NCBI GenBank assembly: GCA_003478355.1
Contig: QUFC01000060.1
Location: 1 to 17,676, forward strand
Direction of reading: 5' to 3'
Length of the DNA stretch: 17,676 bases
Origin: Lachnospiraceae bacterium AM48-27BH
GTDB taxonomy: Bacteria > Bacillota > Clostridia > Lachnospirales > Lachnospiraceae
The notes beneath the pieces were generated by a model that worked only from the letters and a program-made list of their open reading frames with translations, searched no databases and was not told the origin of the DNA. A program made the position numbers and the translations under genes. Shown piece after piece: positions 1-7,636 of the stretch (position 1 is its first letter; each line of letters begins with the position of its first letter).

Positions 1-305
1 TTCTTTCGTAAATGTTGCAAATGTTTGTTTTGGCACTTTCATTATACAACACATGGAATCGAGGTGTCTTTCTTTTATGCAAAATCACGAACTTGCTCAT
101 TTATAGTTTGAAGAATAATTGTAACTAGGGAGAAACTGAATAGTTACGAATAATTGGAAAAGAAAAGGATATGGCGTTGGATCCTGTTAAAAAATTGTCG
201 ATAATCAATAAAAAAGTCGAAAATGAAACAGAGAAACTGTACAAAATAATAGGAAATTGAACCTTGTCCGTACAATTTTGTAAAGATTTTTTGTCATAAT
301 TTTCC
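1..305. other. AT-rich intergenic region upstream of mglB
   Basis: I see no convincing gene here. The stretch is AT-rich. It contains an inverted repeat GTAACT (121-126) / AGTTAC (141-146), extended by TA pairs outside, and two GTACAA motifs at about 240 and 270. One of these sits in the near-palindrome TTGTCCGTACAA (264-275). These could be regulator sites for the mgl operon, but nothing identifies the regulator. Confidence 0.4.
41..46 (-). promoter_or_regulatory. possible -10 box of a leftward promoter
   Basis: Read on the minus strand, this is TATAAT. A weak -35 match (AAGACA) lies 18 bases upstream of it. It would drive a gene leaving the window to the left, divergent from mglB. On the plus strand, positions 12-27 nearby hold a direct repeat of AAATGTT, which could be an operator half-site pair. 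No gene is visible to support it, so this is tentative. Confidence 0.25.
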
Positions 306-353
306 TATAATAAGAATCGTAAACAGGAATGCGGGGAAGGTACCCCGATTCTT
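306..353 (+). promoter_or_regulatory. mgl promoter -10 and structured 5' leader
   Basis: A perfect TATAAT lies at 306-311. No good -35 box sits 16-18 bases upstream, which would fit a promoter that needs an activator. Immediately after it, AAGAATC (312-318) pairs with GATTCTT (347-353), and GGGG (333-336) pairs with CCCC (343-346) inside, giving a composite hairpin. The mglB ribosome binding site follows at 370-375. Whether the hairpin is in the RNA or overlaps the transcription start depends on the exact start point, which I cannot determine. Confidence 0.4.
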
Positions 354-382
354 AAACGATATGTATTCAGGAGGGAAATACT

Positions 383-1561
383 ATGAAAAAATCATTAGCA
401 CTTGTGTTAGCAGGAACCATGGCATTTGGTCTGACCGCATGTGGCGGTGGAAAAACTTCCACACCATCGACAACTGCAGCAGCGGCAGCAACTGAGGCAG
501 CAGCAGTCAGTGAAGCAGCAACCGAAGCAGCTAAGGCTGAGGCAGCAGACTTAAATGTTGGTGTTTTCTACTATACATACAGCGATACTTATATTGCAAG
601 CGTTCGTACCGCATTAGACAAAGCATTAGGCGACGCTGGTATCTCTTATCAGGATTATGATGGCAACAGCAATCAGACTACACAGAATGAGCAGATCGAT
701 ACCGCAATCAGCCAGGGTGCTAACTTGCTGATCGTTAACATCGTTACTTCCGGTTCTGTAGATGCTTCCCAGGCGATCGTTGACAAGGCAAGCGCAGCAG
801 GAATCCCGGTTATCTTCTTCAACCGTGCAGTTGAGTCTGACGAGGATGAGGGTAAAGTACTTGGAAGCTATGACAAGTGTGCATTCGTTGGTACCGATGC
901 TCCAGAAGCAGGCCATATGCAGGGTAAACTGATTGGCGACTATCTGGTTGAGAATTTTGATAAAGTTGACTTAAACGGCGATGGCAAGATCAGCTATGCA
1001 ATGTTCATGGGTCAGTTAGGTAACGTCGAGGCAATCTATCGTACCCAGTACGGTGTGGAAGATGCCAACGCAGTATTAAAAGAAGCTGGAAAGCCAGAAT
1101 TAGAGTACTTTGACGCTTCCAACAGCGACTGCTACCAGGTTGACCAGGATGGTAACTGGAGTGCAACTGCTGCCAATAACTATATGAACACTAACTTAGC
1201 ACAGTATAGTGAGGCAAACGGCAACATGATCGAGCTGGTTATCTGTAACAATGATGGTATGGCTGAGGGTGCAATCTCTGCTCTGAATGATAAAGGCTAT
1301 AACTTAGGAACTGCTGACTGTGTAACGATCCCGGTATTTGGTGTTGACGCAACAGACGCAGCAAAACAGCTGATTAAAGATGGCAAGATGACTGGAACCA
1401 TCAAACAGGATGCAGAAGGTATGGCAAACGGAATCGCTTATTTGACCAAGAACGTAGCAGATGGCAAGGATCTGATGGCTGATACCAGTGATTTCAATAT
1501 CTCTGAAAAAGTTGCTAACAAGATCTATATCCCATATGCAGCATACACAGGAGAAGAATAA
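383..1561 (+). CDS. mglB: galactose/methyl-galactoside ABC transporter substrate-binding lipoprotein
   Basis: This is the extracellular sugar-binding lipoprotein of the Mgl importer, which captures galactose or glucose-type sugars and hands them to MglC. It has 392 residues. The signal peptide ends in a lipobox LTAC with Cys20 as the lipidated residue, followed by an Ala/Thr-rich flexible linker to about residue 56. A type I periplasmic binding protein fold follows. The loop DLNGDGKISY (Asp196 onward) matches the EF-hand-like calcium site of E. coli galactose-binding protein, which favours mglB over ribose or xylose binding proteins. The start has AGGAGG about 7 bases upstream. It is first in the operon, and a terminator-like hairpin follows it, so it is probably made in excess over the other subunits. 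The sugar specificity is inferred from family and the calcium loop, not proved. Confidence 0.9.
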   Translation: MKKSLALVLAGTMAFGLTACGGGKTSTPSTTAAAAATEAAAVSEAATEAAKAEAADLNVGVFYYTYSDTYIASVRTALDKALGDAGISYQDYDGNSNQTTQNEQIDTAISQGANLLIVNIVTSGSVDASQAIVDKASAAGIPVIFFNRAVESDEDEGKVLGSYDKCAFVGTDAPEAGHMQGKLIGDYLVENFDKVDLNGDGKISYAMFMGQLGNVEAIYRTQYGVEDANAVLKEAGKPELEYFDASNSDCYQVDQDGNWSATAANNYMNTNLAQYSEANGNMIELVICNNDGMAEGAISALNDKGYNLGTADCVTIPVFGVDATDAAKQLIKDGKMTGTIKQDAEGMANGIAYLTKNVADGKDLMADTSDFNISEKVANKIYIPYAAYTGEE

Positions 1562-1584
1562 GGATTAAAGACCTTTTAGAACTG

Positions 1585-1623
1585 AAAAAGGGCGGCTGCC
1601 GTTATGCGGCTGCCGCCCTTTTT
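1585..1623 (+). terminator. terminator-like hairpin between mglB and mglA
   Basis: A 17-base arm (1585-1601) pairs with 1607-1623 around a 5-base loop, with a single T-T mismatch. The stem is GC-rich (GGGCGGC/GCCGCCC) and ends in a T run, the form of an intrinsic terminator. As mglA has no evident separate promoter, it probably lets part of the transcripts through and sets the ratio of binding protein to transporter. The A run at the 5' arm would also allow function as a 3' end-stabilising hairpin. Confidence 0.75.
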
Positions 1624-1672
1624 ACATAAGTTTGACTTGAATCGAAAAACGGGAATGGATAGGAGGACACAG

Positions 1673-3171
1673 ATGGAGCATGATGTTTTGCTGCAGATGA
1701 CAGATATCTGTAAGGAATTCCCAGGTGTAAAGGCACTGGATCATGTTTCCCTGACCGTAAGACGTGGAACTGTTCACGCATTGATGGGAGAGAATGGTGC
1801 AGGAAAGTCCACCCTGATGAAATGCCTGTTTGGTATTTATTCCAAGGACAGCGGCACGATCACTCTGGAAGGAAAAGAAGTTAATTTTAAAAATTCAAAA
1901 GAAGCCCTGGAAAATGGTGTGGCTATGGTACATCAGGAGTTGAACCAGGCATTGAAACGCAATGTTATGGATAACATCTGGCTTGGGCGTTATCCGATGA
2001 TCGGCGGTATCATGGTAGATGAGAAGAAAATGTACGATGATACGAAGGCAATTTTTGAACAGTTGGGAATTGATGTGGATCCGAAACGGATCATGAGCAC
2101 CATGCCAGTATCCCAGAGACAGATGGCGGAGATTGCAAAGGCGGTTTCCTTTAATTCAAAGATCATTGTATTTGATGAGCCTACCTCTTCCTTGACGGAG
2201 CAGGAGGTAGAGCATTTATTCCGGATCATCAATATGTTAAGGGATAAGGGCTGCGGTATCATCTATATCTCCCATAAGATGGCAGAGATCCTGCGGATTG
2301 CAGATGATGTCACTGTCATGCGAGATGGTACATGGGTGGCTACAGAACCGGCCAGTGAGCTGACCACGGAGAAAATCATCAAGCTGATGGTAGGCCGTGA
2401 ATTAAATAACCAGTTCCCGCCGAAAACCAATAAACCGGGAGATGTGGTGCTGGAGGTTGAGCATCTGACCGCCCAGTATTCACTGTTAAACGATGTTTCC
2501 TTCAAGGTAAGAGAAGGTGAGATTGTTGGTCTGGCAGGTCTGGATGGCAGTGGCCGAACAGAGACATTGGAAAATATTTTTGGTATCGCAACGAGAAAGA
2601 ACGGTACCATTAAATATAAAGGAAAACAGGTACTAAACCGGAATGCACGGGAGTCCATCAAGAATGGATTTGCCATGCTGACGGAGGAACGGAGAGCTAC
2701 GGGTATTTTCGGTATTCAGGATATCAAGGAGAATACGGTGATCTCCAGCTTGAAAAAGCATCTGAAAGCCGGAATCTATCTGGATGAAAAGTCCATGAGA
2801 AAGGACACCCAGTGTCCATCGATGCGATGCATACAAAGACCCCCAGCCAGAGCACAAAGATCCGTTCTCTTTCCGGTGGTAACCAGCAGAAAGTTATTTT
2901 AGGCCGCTGGCTTTTGACAGAGCCAGAGGTACTTCTTCTGGATGAGCCAACCAGAGGTATTGATGTAGGTGCGAAGTATGAGATCTATCAGTTGATCATC
3001 GACCTGGCCAATAAAGGAAAAGTAGTTTTGGTGGTATCTTCCGAAATGCCAGAGCTTCTTGGTATCTGTGACAGGATCTTAGTTATGTCCGGAGGCCGCC
3101 TGGCAGGCGAAGTAGACGCGAAAAATACAACACAGGAAGAGATTATGGCTCTTGCTGCAAAATATGTATAA
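1673..3171 (+). pseudogene. mglA: galactose/methyl-galactoside ABC importer ATP-binding protein, split by a one-base frameshift
   Basis: This is the cytoplasmic ATPase of the Mgl importer, with two fused nucleotide-binding domains. NBD1 has Walker A GENGAGKST (residues 39-47) and Walker B IIVFDEPTSS. NBD2 has the degenerate Walker A GLDGSGRTE usual in sugar importers, signature LSGGNQQKV and Walker [13 protein letters not shown] start it at 1673, with AGGAGG at 1661-1666; an upstream in-frame ATG at 1604 lies in the terminator loop. The frame runs to 2812, then homology continues in another frame from 2815. Restoring one base, probably a G in TG(G) at 2813-2814 to give a Trp codon, yields about 499 residues, the normal family length. 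As written, the first frame stops at 2902 after about 33 foreign residues, before the NBD2 signature and Walker B, so the protein would be non-functional. A sequencing or assembly error is quite possible. Confidence 0.85.
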
Positions 3172-3186
3172 GGAGGCTTACACAGT

Positions 3187-4269
3187 ATGAACGTGATTGC
3201 CAATGTAAAACAAAAATATGCCAGCTATCAGAGTCTGGATGCTAAAGATAAAAAGACCTTCTGGAAAGAAGCGCTGATCAATAATGCACTCTACATCCTG
3301 TTAGTGATTGCGATCATTTACACCTACACTCAGAACCACCGGTTCCTGGCACCGTCATCTATCGTTAATATCATCAGCCTTTCCGCCGCAAACCTGCCAA
3401 TCGCCTGCGGTATTGCCGGATGTATCGTATTAACTGGTACAGACCTTTCAGCAGGTCGTGTGGTTGGTCTGACTGCATGTATTTCTGCTTCCCTGTTACA
3501 GGCGGTGACTTACTCCACAAAGATGTTCCCGAATCTTCCGGTTCTTCCGATTCCGGTCGTGATTCTGGCAGTTGTTCTGGTAGGCGGTATCGTTGGATGG
3601 GTCAACGGTTTCTTCGTTGCCAAATTCCAGCTGCATCCATTTATTGTAACTCTGGCAACGCAGCTGATCGTATACGGTTCTTTGCTTATGTACATCATGA
3701 TCAACGGCAATAACGGACAGCCGCTGTCTGGTCTTGATGATTCCTTCAAGAACTTTGTAACCGGAAGCTTTTTAACCTTTGGTGAAGGAACTTCCAAGGT
3801 AACTGTTCCATGGTATGTATTATATGCAGCTATCATTGTTGCCCTGATGTGGTTCATCTGGAACAAGACCACTTTCGGTAAAAATATGTTTGCCGTAGGT
3901 TCTAACCCGGAAGCAGCCAATGTATCCGGTGTAAATGTTATGAAAACTACCATTATGGTTCATACCTTAGCAGGTATGATGTATGGTATTACCGGATTTA
4001 TCGAGTCTGCACGTATCGGTTCCAATACAGCCAATACAGGTCTGAACTATGAGTGTGATGCCATTGCAGCCTGTGTAATCGGTGGTGTCTCCTTCGTAGG
4101 TGGTACTGGTAAGATCAGCGGCGTGGTTATGGGTGTATTCTTACTGCGAATTATCTTCGTCGCACTGAACTTTTTATCCATCAACGCCAACTTACAGTAC
4201 ATCATCAAAGGTCTGATCATTCTGGTTGCATGTGCTATTGATATGAGAAAGTACCTGGTTCGTAAATAA
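3187..4269 (+). CDS. mglC: galactose/methyl-galactoside ABC transporter permease
   Basis: This is the membrane channel subunit of the Mgl importer (BPD_transp_2 family, as in RbsC/MglC). It has 360 residues. After a short charged N-terminus (about 33 residues) there are around ten hydrophobic segments. The conserved stretch AACVIGGVSFVGGTGKISG near residue 297 is the family's cytoplasmic loop that contacts the ATPase. An insert around residues 175-205 (near NGNNGQPLSG) is typical of MglC rather than RbsC. The start is 15 bases after mglA and has AGGAGG at 3171-3176, overlapping the mglA stop codon. It is intact, which suggests that the operon is either recently damaged at mglA or that the mglA break is a sequence error. 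Confidence 0.9.
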   Translation: MNVIANVKQKYASYQSLDAKDKKTFWKEALINNALYILLVIAIIYTYTQNHRFLAPSSIVNIISLSAANLPIACGIAGCIVLTGTDLSAGRVVGLTACISASLLQAVTYSTKMFPNLPVLPIPVVILAVVLVGGIVGWVNGFFVAKFQLHPFIVTLATQLIVYGSLLMYIMINGNNGQPLSGLDDSFKNFVTGSFLTFGEGTSKVTVPWYVLYAAIIVALMWFIWNKTTFGKNMFAVGSNPEAANVSGVNVMKTTIMVHTLAGMMYGITGFIESARIGSNTANTGLNYECDAIAACVIGGVSFVGGTGKISGVVMGVFLLRIIFVALNFLSINANLQYIIKGLIILVACAIDMRKYLVRK

Positions 4270-4304
4270 AATAAAAAGTCATAGAAGTGGCTTCTGAAAA
4301 GATC

Positions 4305-4378
4305 CAGCCATGACGCAAAAGAGATTTATGATAGTTCCTGCTCTGCAAGAACAGAAATTTCCCTATGCGTCATGGCTG
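4305..4378 (+). repeat. long multi-segment hairpin downstream of mglC
   Basis: A perfect 13-bp inverted repeat (4305-4317 with 4366-4378, CAGCCATGACGCA) encloses two further nested stems: GAGATTT (4321-4327) with AAATTTC (4355-4361, one G-T pair), and GTTC (4334-4337) with GAAC (4349-4352). Only GTTTCG follows, a poor T tract. It may end mgl transcription, but its length and nested form are more like a structured RNA or a small repeat element. Confidence 0.7.
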
Positions 4379-4394
4379 TTTCGTGCTATACTGA

Positions 4395-4418
4395 TTCTAT
4401 CGGCTGAACGAGATAGAA
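4395..4418. promoter_or_regulatory. inverted repeat near a possible start of the next operon
   Basis: TTCTATC (4395-4401) is repeated inverted as GATAGAA (4412-4418) with a 10-base spacer. A -10-like TATACT sits at 4387-4392 just upstream, but no good -35 is 17 bases before it. The arrangement could be an operator over the transcription start for the 4468 gene and selD. The evidence is weak. Confidence 0.25.
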
Positions 4419-4467
4419 AATTAGAATAGATAAGAACGTGGGAAAACACTGCGGGAGAGGAATCAAC

Positions 4468-5082
4468 ATGGAAGAAGAAAAAAAGGAATTACCAAAGAAA
4501 CGATGGTTTGGCCGTGGAATTTATGGAAGTAAGGACGTACCGATCCGGATCTTGGATGGTCTGATCGCTTTTTTGATCGTATTGACAGTTGCGCTGACTG
4601 CGGTTTTTGCCATCAATGGAGGTTATGTCGTCAGCTTTGATACGGATGGCGGGGAAGCAATCGAGTCACAGAAACTCCGTCATGGCAGCTTTGTGGAAGA
4701 CCCTGGAACTCCGATGAAGGCCGGATATGAGTTTGAAGGCTGGTTTTACGGACCAGATCTGGAAAATCCATGGTATTTTGATATTAATAAGGTGTCGGAG
4801 GATGTGACACTGACTGCCAGATGGACTCCGGCGAAAGTTACGGTACGGTTTGATCTGGATGGAGGCATCTGGTCAGAGGCAGATCAGGAGAAGATGAGTG
4901 CAGGAACAGCTGCCGGTGCAGATTCCCTGGAAGTGACCTTTGGAGAGAATTACGGTGTACTGCCGGTTCCTGTAAAAGAAGGAGCGGTGTTTGACGGCTG
5001 GAGGTACAGTGGCCAGAACATCACAGAGGATACGAAAGTAACGGTCAATGGAGAACATCTGTTGACGGCACAGTGGAAATAG
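4468..5082 (+). CDS. membrane-anchored protein with InlB B-repeat (Flg_new-like) domains
   Basis: The product is a 204-residue protein of unknown specific function. A charged N-terminus is followed by one membrane segment (about residues 29-52, rich in I, L, V and A). Two outward-facing beta-grasp-like repeats of the Listeria-Bacteroides/InlB B-repeat type follow. Repeat 1 runs from VSFDTDGG through GYEFEGWF to TLTARW, and repeat 2 from VRFDLDGG through VFDGWRY to LLTAQW. I use ATG 4468, with GGGAGAGGA just upstream, over the in-frame GTG at 4438. Such repeats usually sit in surface proteins and may mediate binding or adhesion. It ends 10 bases before selD and the selD ribosome binding site abuts its stop, so the two are probably co-transcribed even though a role in selenium metabolism is not obvious. 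Confidence 0.8.
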   Translation: MEEEKKELPKKRWFGRGIYGSKDVPIRILDGLIAFLIVLTVALTAVFAINGGYVVSFDTDGGEAIESQKLRHGSFVEDPGTPMKAGYEFEGWFYGPDLENPWYFDINKVSEDVTLTARWTPAKVTVRFDLDGGIWSEADQEKMSAGTAAGADSLEVTFGENYGVLPVPVKEGAVFDGWRYSGQNITEDTKVTVNGEHLLTAQWK

Positions 5083-5092
5083 GAGGGAGACC

Positions 5093-6217
5093 ATGATACC
5101 TGACGAAAAAGTGAAACTGACTTCCATGTCCCCGGCGGCGGGATGTGCGGCAAAAATCGGTCCCGGCACACTGGCGGGGATTTTGCAGGGTTTGCCTGGA
5201 TTTGAGGACCCGAACCTGCTGGTGGGGATTGAAACCTCGGATGACGGGGCTGTCTATCAGATTTCAGAGGACACAGCTCTGATCCAGACGTTGGATTTCT
5301 TTCCGCCTATGGTGGATGACCCCTATGTGTTTGGACAGGTGGCGGCAGCCAATGCTCTGAGCGATATTTATGCCATGGGAGGAGAACCCAAGGTGGCTTT
5401 AAATATCGTGGCCTGGCCTAATTGTGTGAATCCAAAGTTTTTAGGAGAGATTTTAAAAGGTGGTGCCGATAAAGTAAAGGAAGCAGGGGCAGTTCTGGCA
5501 GGTGGTCATTCCATCCAGGATGATGTGCCAAAATATGGCTTAAGTGTGACTGGCCTGGTGCATCCAGACAAGGTATACAAAAACTGTGGGGCAGAGCCTG
5601 GAGATGTGCTGGTGTTAAGTAAGCCTCTGGGAACCGGGATCGTCAACACAGCAGTGAAAGCGGAGATGGCTTCGGAGGAAGCAGAGGCAGAAGTGATCCG
5701 TGTCATGACAACACTAAATAAGAAGGCGAAAGAGATTCTGGAGGAATTTCCGGTTCACGCCTGTACGGATGTGACAGGATTTGGTCTGGCGGGCCACGCC
5801 ATGGAGATGGCGGAAGGAAGCCAGGCAGAGATTGTGATCCACGTGGATCAGTTGAAGGTTCAGATAGCGGCTTTGGAGTACGCCCGTATGGGGCTGGTTC
5901 CAGAAGGGGCATACCGGAACCGGCAATACACAGAAGACCGGATGCAGATCGATCCGGCGGTGCCGGAAGAGAAACAGGATATCGTCTTTGATCCGCAGAC
6001 ATCCGGTGGATTGCTCTTTGCAGTAACCACGGAAACGGCTGATGGGATCTTAAAGAAAGCGGAAGAAGCAGGTGTGGCAGAAGACTGGGCTATAGTTGGA
6101 GAAGTAAGGGCAGCAGGTGGAAAATCACAGGATTCCAGAGAAGGAGACGGTGAAAACGGACAGCAGGAGAACAGAGCCGGATTGCCTTCTGTTGTGAGAG
6201 TGAGGTTAGAGCCATGA
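5093..6217 (+). CDS. selD: selenide, water dikinase (selenophosphate synthetase)
   Basis: SelD makes selenophosphate from selenide and ATP. This is the activated selenium donor for selenocysteine, selenouridine tRNA and the selenium cofactor of some molybdenum hydroxylases. The protein has 374 residues and is in the AIRS/PurM-like ATP-binding family. The active site is GCAAK, with Cys18 and Lys21 matching catalytic Cys17 and Lys20 of E. coli SelD; the second Cys of the usual GCGCK is Ala here. It uses Cys (TGT), not an in-frame TGA selenocysteine. Other family signatures are SDDGAVY, ALSDIYAMGG, GGHSIQDD and DVTGFGLAGHAMEMA. A hydrophilic tail of about 30 residues after the AIRS domain is longer than in E. 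coli SelD. The start has AGGAGGGAG upstream. It overlaps the next gene by four bases (ATGA). No selA, selB or selC is in view. Confidence 0.95.
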   Translation: MIPDEKVKLTSMSPAAGCAAKIGPGTLAGILQGLPGFEDPNLLVGIETSDDGAVYQISEDTALIQTLDFFPPMVDDPYVFGQVAAANALSDIYAMGGEPKVALNIVAWPNCVNPKFLGEILKGGADKVKEAGAVLAGGHSIQDDVPKYGLSVTGLVHPDKVYKNCGAEPGDVLVLSKPLGTGIVNTAVKAEMASEEAEAEVIRVMTTLNKKAKEILEEFPVHACTDVTGFGLAGHAMEMAEGSQAEIVIHVDQLKVQIAALEYARMGLVPEGAYRNRQYTEDRMQIDPAVPEEKQDIVFDPQTSGGLLFAVTTETADGILKKAEEAGVAEDWAIVGEVRAAGGKSQDSREGDGENGQQENRAGLPSVVRVRLEP

Positions 6218-7356
6218 TCTACTTAGACAGTGCGGCAACCTCTTATCATAAACCGGACGGGGTAGCCAGGGCAGTGGCGGAAGCCATTTCCCATATGGGC
6301 AATCCGGGACGAGGAGCCCATGAGGCTTCTTTAGATGCATCCCGTGTGGTTTATGGCACCAGAGAAAAAATGGCAGAACTGTTTGGCGCGGAGGAGGCCA
6401 GCCAGATCGTATTTACCGCTAATTCCACAGAAAGTTTAAATACTGCCATTCAGGGACTGGCAGATCCAGGCGATCATGTGATCACCACCGTGATGGAGCA
6501 TAATTCCGTGCTCCGTCCTTTATATCTGTGCCAGCAGCGGGGAGTGTCTTTAACGATACTTCCCTTTTCAGAGGCCGGAACGGTAACGCCGGAAGCAATC
6601 GAAGCAGTCATCCGTTCGAACACGCGCATGATTGTCTGTACCCACGGCTCCAATCTGACCGGAGATCTCAATGATCTGGAGGCTATTGGCCGTGTATGCA
6701 AAAAACATCACCTGTTATTTGTGGTAGACGCTTCTCAGACAGCCGGTGTCTTTCCAATCCAGATGGATTCCATGAACATTGATGTACTATGCTTTACCGG
6801 GCATAAAAGCCTGATGGGTCCCCAGGGAACCGGAGGTATGTGTGTGAGAAAAGGAGTCCGGATCCGGCCACTTCTGGTGGGCGGCAGTGGGATTGACAGC
6901 TATTCGAAGATCCATCCACAGGTGATGCCAACCGCCTTAGAGGCAGGAACTTTAAATGCCCATGGAATTGCCGGACTTTCGGCGGCTCTGGATTTTATTA
7001 AGAAGGTGACACCAGATGTCATCCGACAAAGGGAAGAAGCGTTGACCAGGCGGTTTGTCAGCCAGATTAAATCCATTCCCGGTGTGAAGCTGTATGGCAA
7101 TTATGAACAGTTTCCAAGAGCGCCGATTCTTTCCTTAAATATCCTGGATTATGATTCGGGAGAAATTGCAGATGCGCTGGCCCAGGATTATGGAATTATG
7201 ACCAGGGCGGGCGCCCACTGTGCACCGCTGATGCATGAGGCTCTTGGTACGAAAAGTCAGGGAGCTGTGCGGTTCAGCTTTTCCTATTTTAATACGGAAG
7301 AGGAGATTGACCAGGCGGCAAACGCCATAAGAGAACTGGCGGAGGAAGCGACATGA
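6214..7356 (+). CDS. SelD-associated cysteine desulfurase family protein (aminotransferase class V)
   Basis: This is a PLP-dependent enzyme of the NifS/SufS fold, 380 residues. By family it should take sulfur or selenium from cysteine or selenocysteine. The PLP lysine is Lys198 in TGHKSLMGPQGTGG, and the catalytic cysteine is Cys336 in AGAHCAP. The N-terminal IYLDSAATSYHKP and NPGRGAHEAS motifs are typical of the subfamily found beside selD (TIGR01977, the EF2568 type) rather than of IscS or SufS of Fe-S assembly. Its start overlaps the selD stop (ATGA), and its own end overlaps the next ATG in the same way, so the three genes are translationally coupled. The likely job is delivery of selenium to SelD. 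The neighbour evidence is strong, but the substrate is inferred. Confidence 0.9.
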   Translation: MIYLDSAATSYHKPDGVARAVAEAISHMGNPGRGAHEASLDASRVVYGTREKMAELFGAEEASQIVFTANSTESLNTAIQGLADPGDHVITTVMEHNSVLRPLYLCQQRGVSLTILPFSEAGTVTPEAIEAVIRSNTRMIVCTHGSNLTGDLNDLEAIGRVCKKHHLLFVVDASQTAGVFPIQMDSMNIDVLCFTGHKSLMGPQGTGGMCVRKGVRIRPLLVGGSGIDSYSKIHPQVMPTALEAGTLNAHGIAGLSAALDFIKKVTPDVIRQREEALTRRFVSQIKSIPGVKLYGNYEQFPRAPILSLNILDYDSGEIADALAQDYGIMTRAGAHCAPLMHEALGTKSQGAVRFSFSYFNTEEEIDQAANAIRELAEEAT

Positions 7357-7589
7357 GAAACAAAGAAAACCGTCTGGTGATTACGTTTCATTCCACAACA
7401 GAGGCTATGGAAGCAGAAAAACGCTTAAAGGAGCTTGGAGTCCCTGGAAGACTGATTCCCATACCAAGGCAGTTAAGCGCCGGATGTGGTCTGGCATGGA
7501 GCGCACCGGAGAGGGAACGGGAGAATGTGATACAATCGGTTGGACTGATGCAGCTGTCATTTGAAAAAATGGCAGTTGTTCAGATATAA
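7353..7589 (+). CDS. DUF3343 protein, putative Se/S carrier
   Basis: This is a 78-residue protein of the DUF3343 (PF11823) type. It opens with a beta strand and helix (LVITFHSTTEAMEAEKRLKE), followed by LIPIPRQLSAGCGLAW with a single conserved cysteine, Cys45. That SAGCGLA motif is the mark of the family, which is often coded beside cysteine desulfurases and SelD and has been suggested to carry persulfide or perselenide. The start codon overlaps the end of the desulfurase gene by four bases, consistent with a desulfurase-carrier-SelD relay. No biochemical role is proven for the family, so the function is an inference from motif and location. Confidence 0.85.
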   Translation: MRNKENRLVITFHSTTEAMEAEKRLKELGVPGRLIPIPRQLSAGCGLAWSAPERERENVIQSVGLMQLSFEKMAVVQI

Positions 7590-7590
7590 T
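7561..7590 (+). promoter_or_regulatory. candidate sigma-A promoter for the purine permease
   Basis: TTGAAA (7561-7566) and TATAAT (7585-7590) are separated by 18 bases, inside the 3' end of the DUF3343 gene. The predicted start is near 7597, within a small 7-bp hairpin (7594-7600 with 7606-7612, loop TTTTT). It would let the permease be expressed apart from selD. Confidence 0.5.
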
Positions 7591-7636
7591 ACTGGTGACG
7601 TTTTTCGTTACCCAATTTCATACAAGGAGGAAGCAT

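Noticed and set aside
171..260. Plus-strand ORF of 29 codons starting MALDPVKKLS
   Set aside because: The only ribosome-binding-like AAAAGG is two bases from the ATG, too close, and no motif supports it.
1604..1672. Upstream start for mglA
   Set aside because: The ATG lies in the loop of the mglB-mglA hairpin; ATG 1673 has AGGAGG at the right distance and matches the family N-terminus.
2797..2820. Programmed frameshift in mglA
   Set aside because: No slippery heptamer or stimulating Shine-Dalgarno is near 2813, and a single missing G restores a conserved frame.
5138..5155. Selenocysteine (in-frame TGA) in SelD
   Set aside because: The active-site codon is TGT, and no in-frame TGA interrupts the gene.
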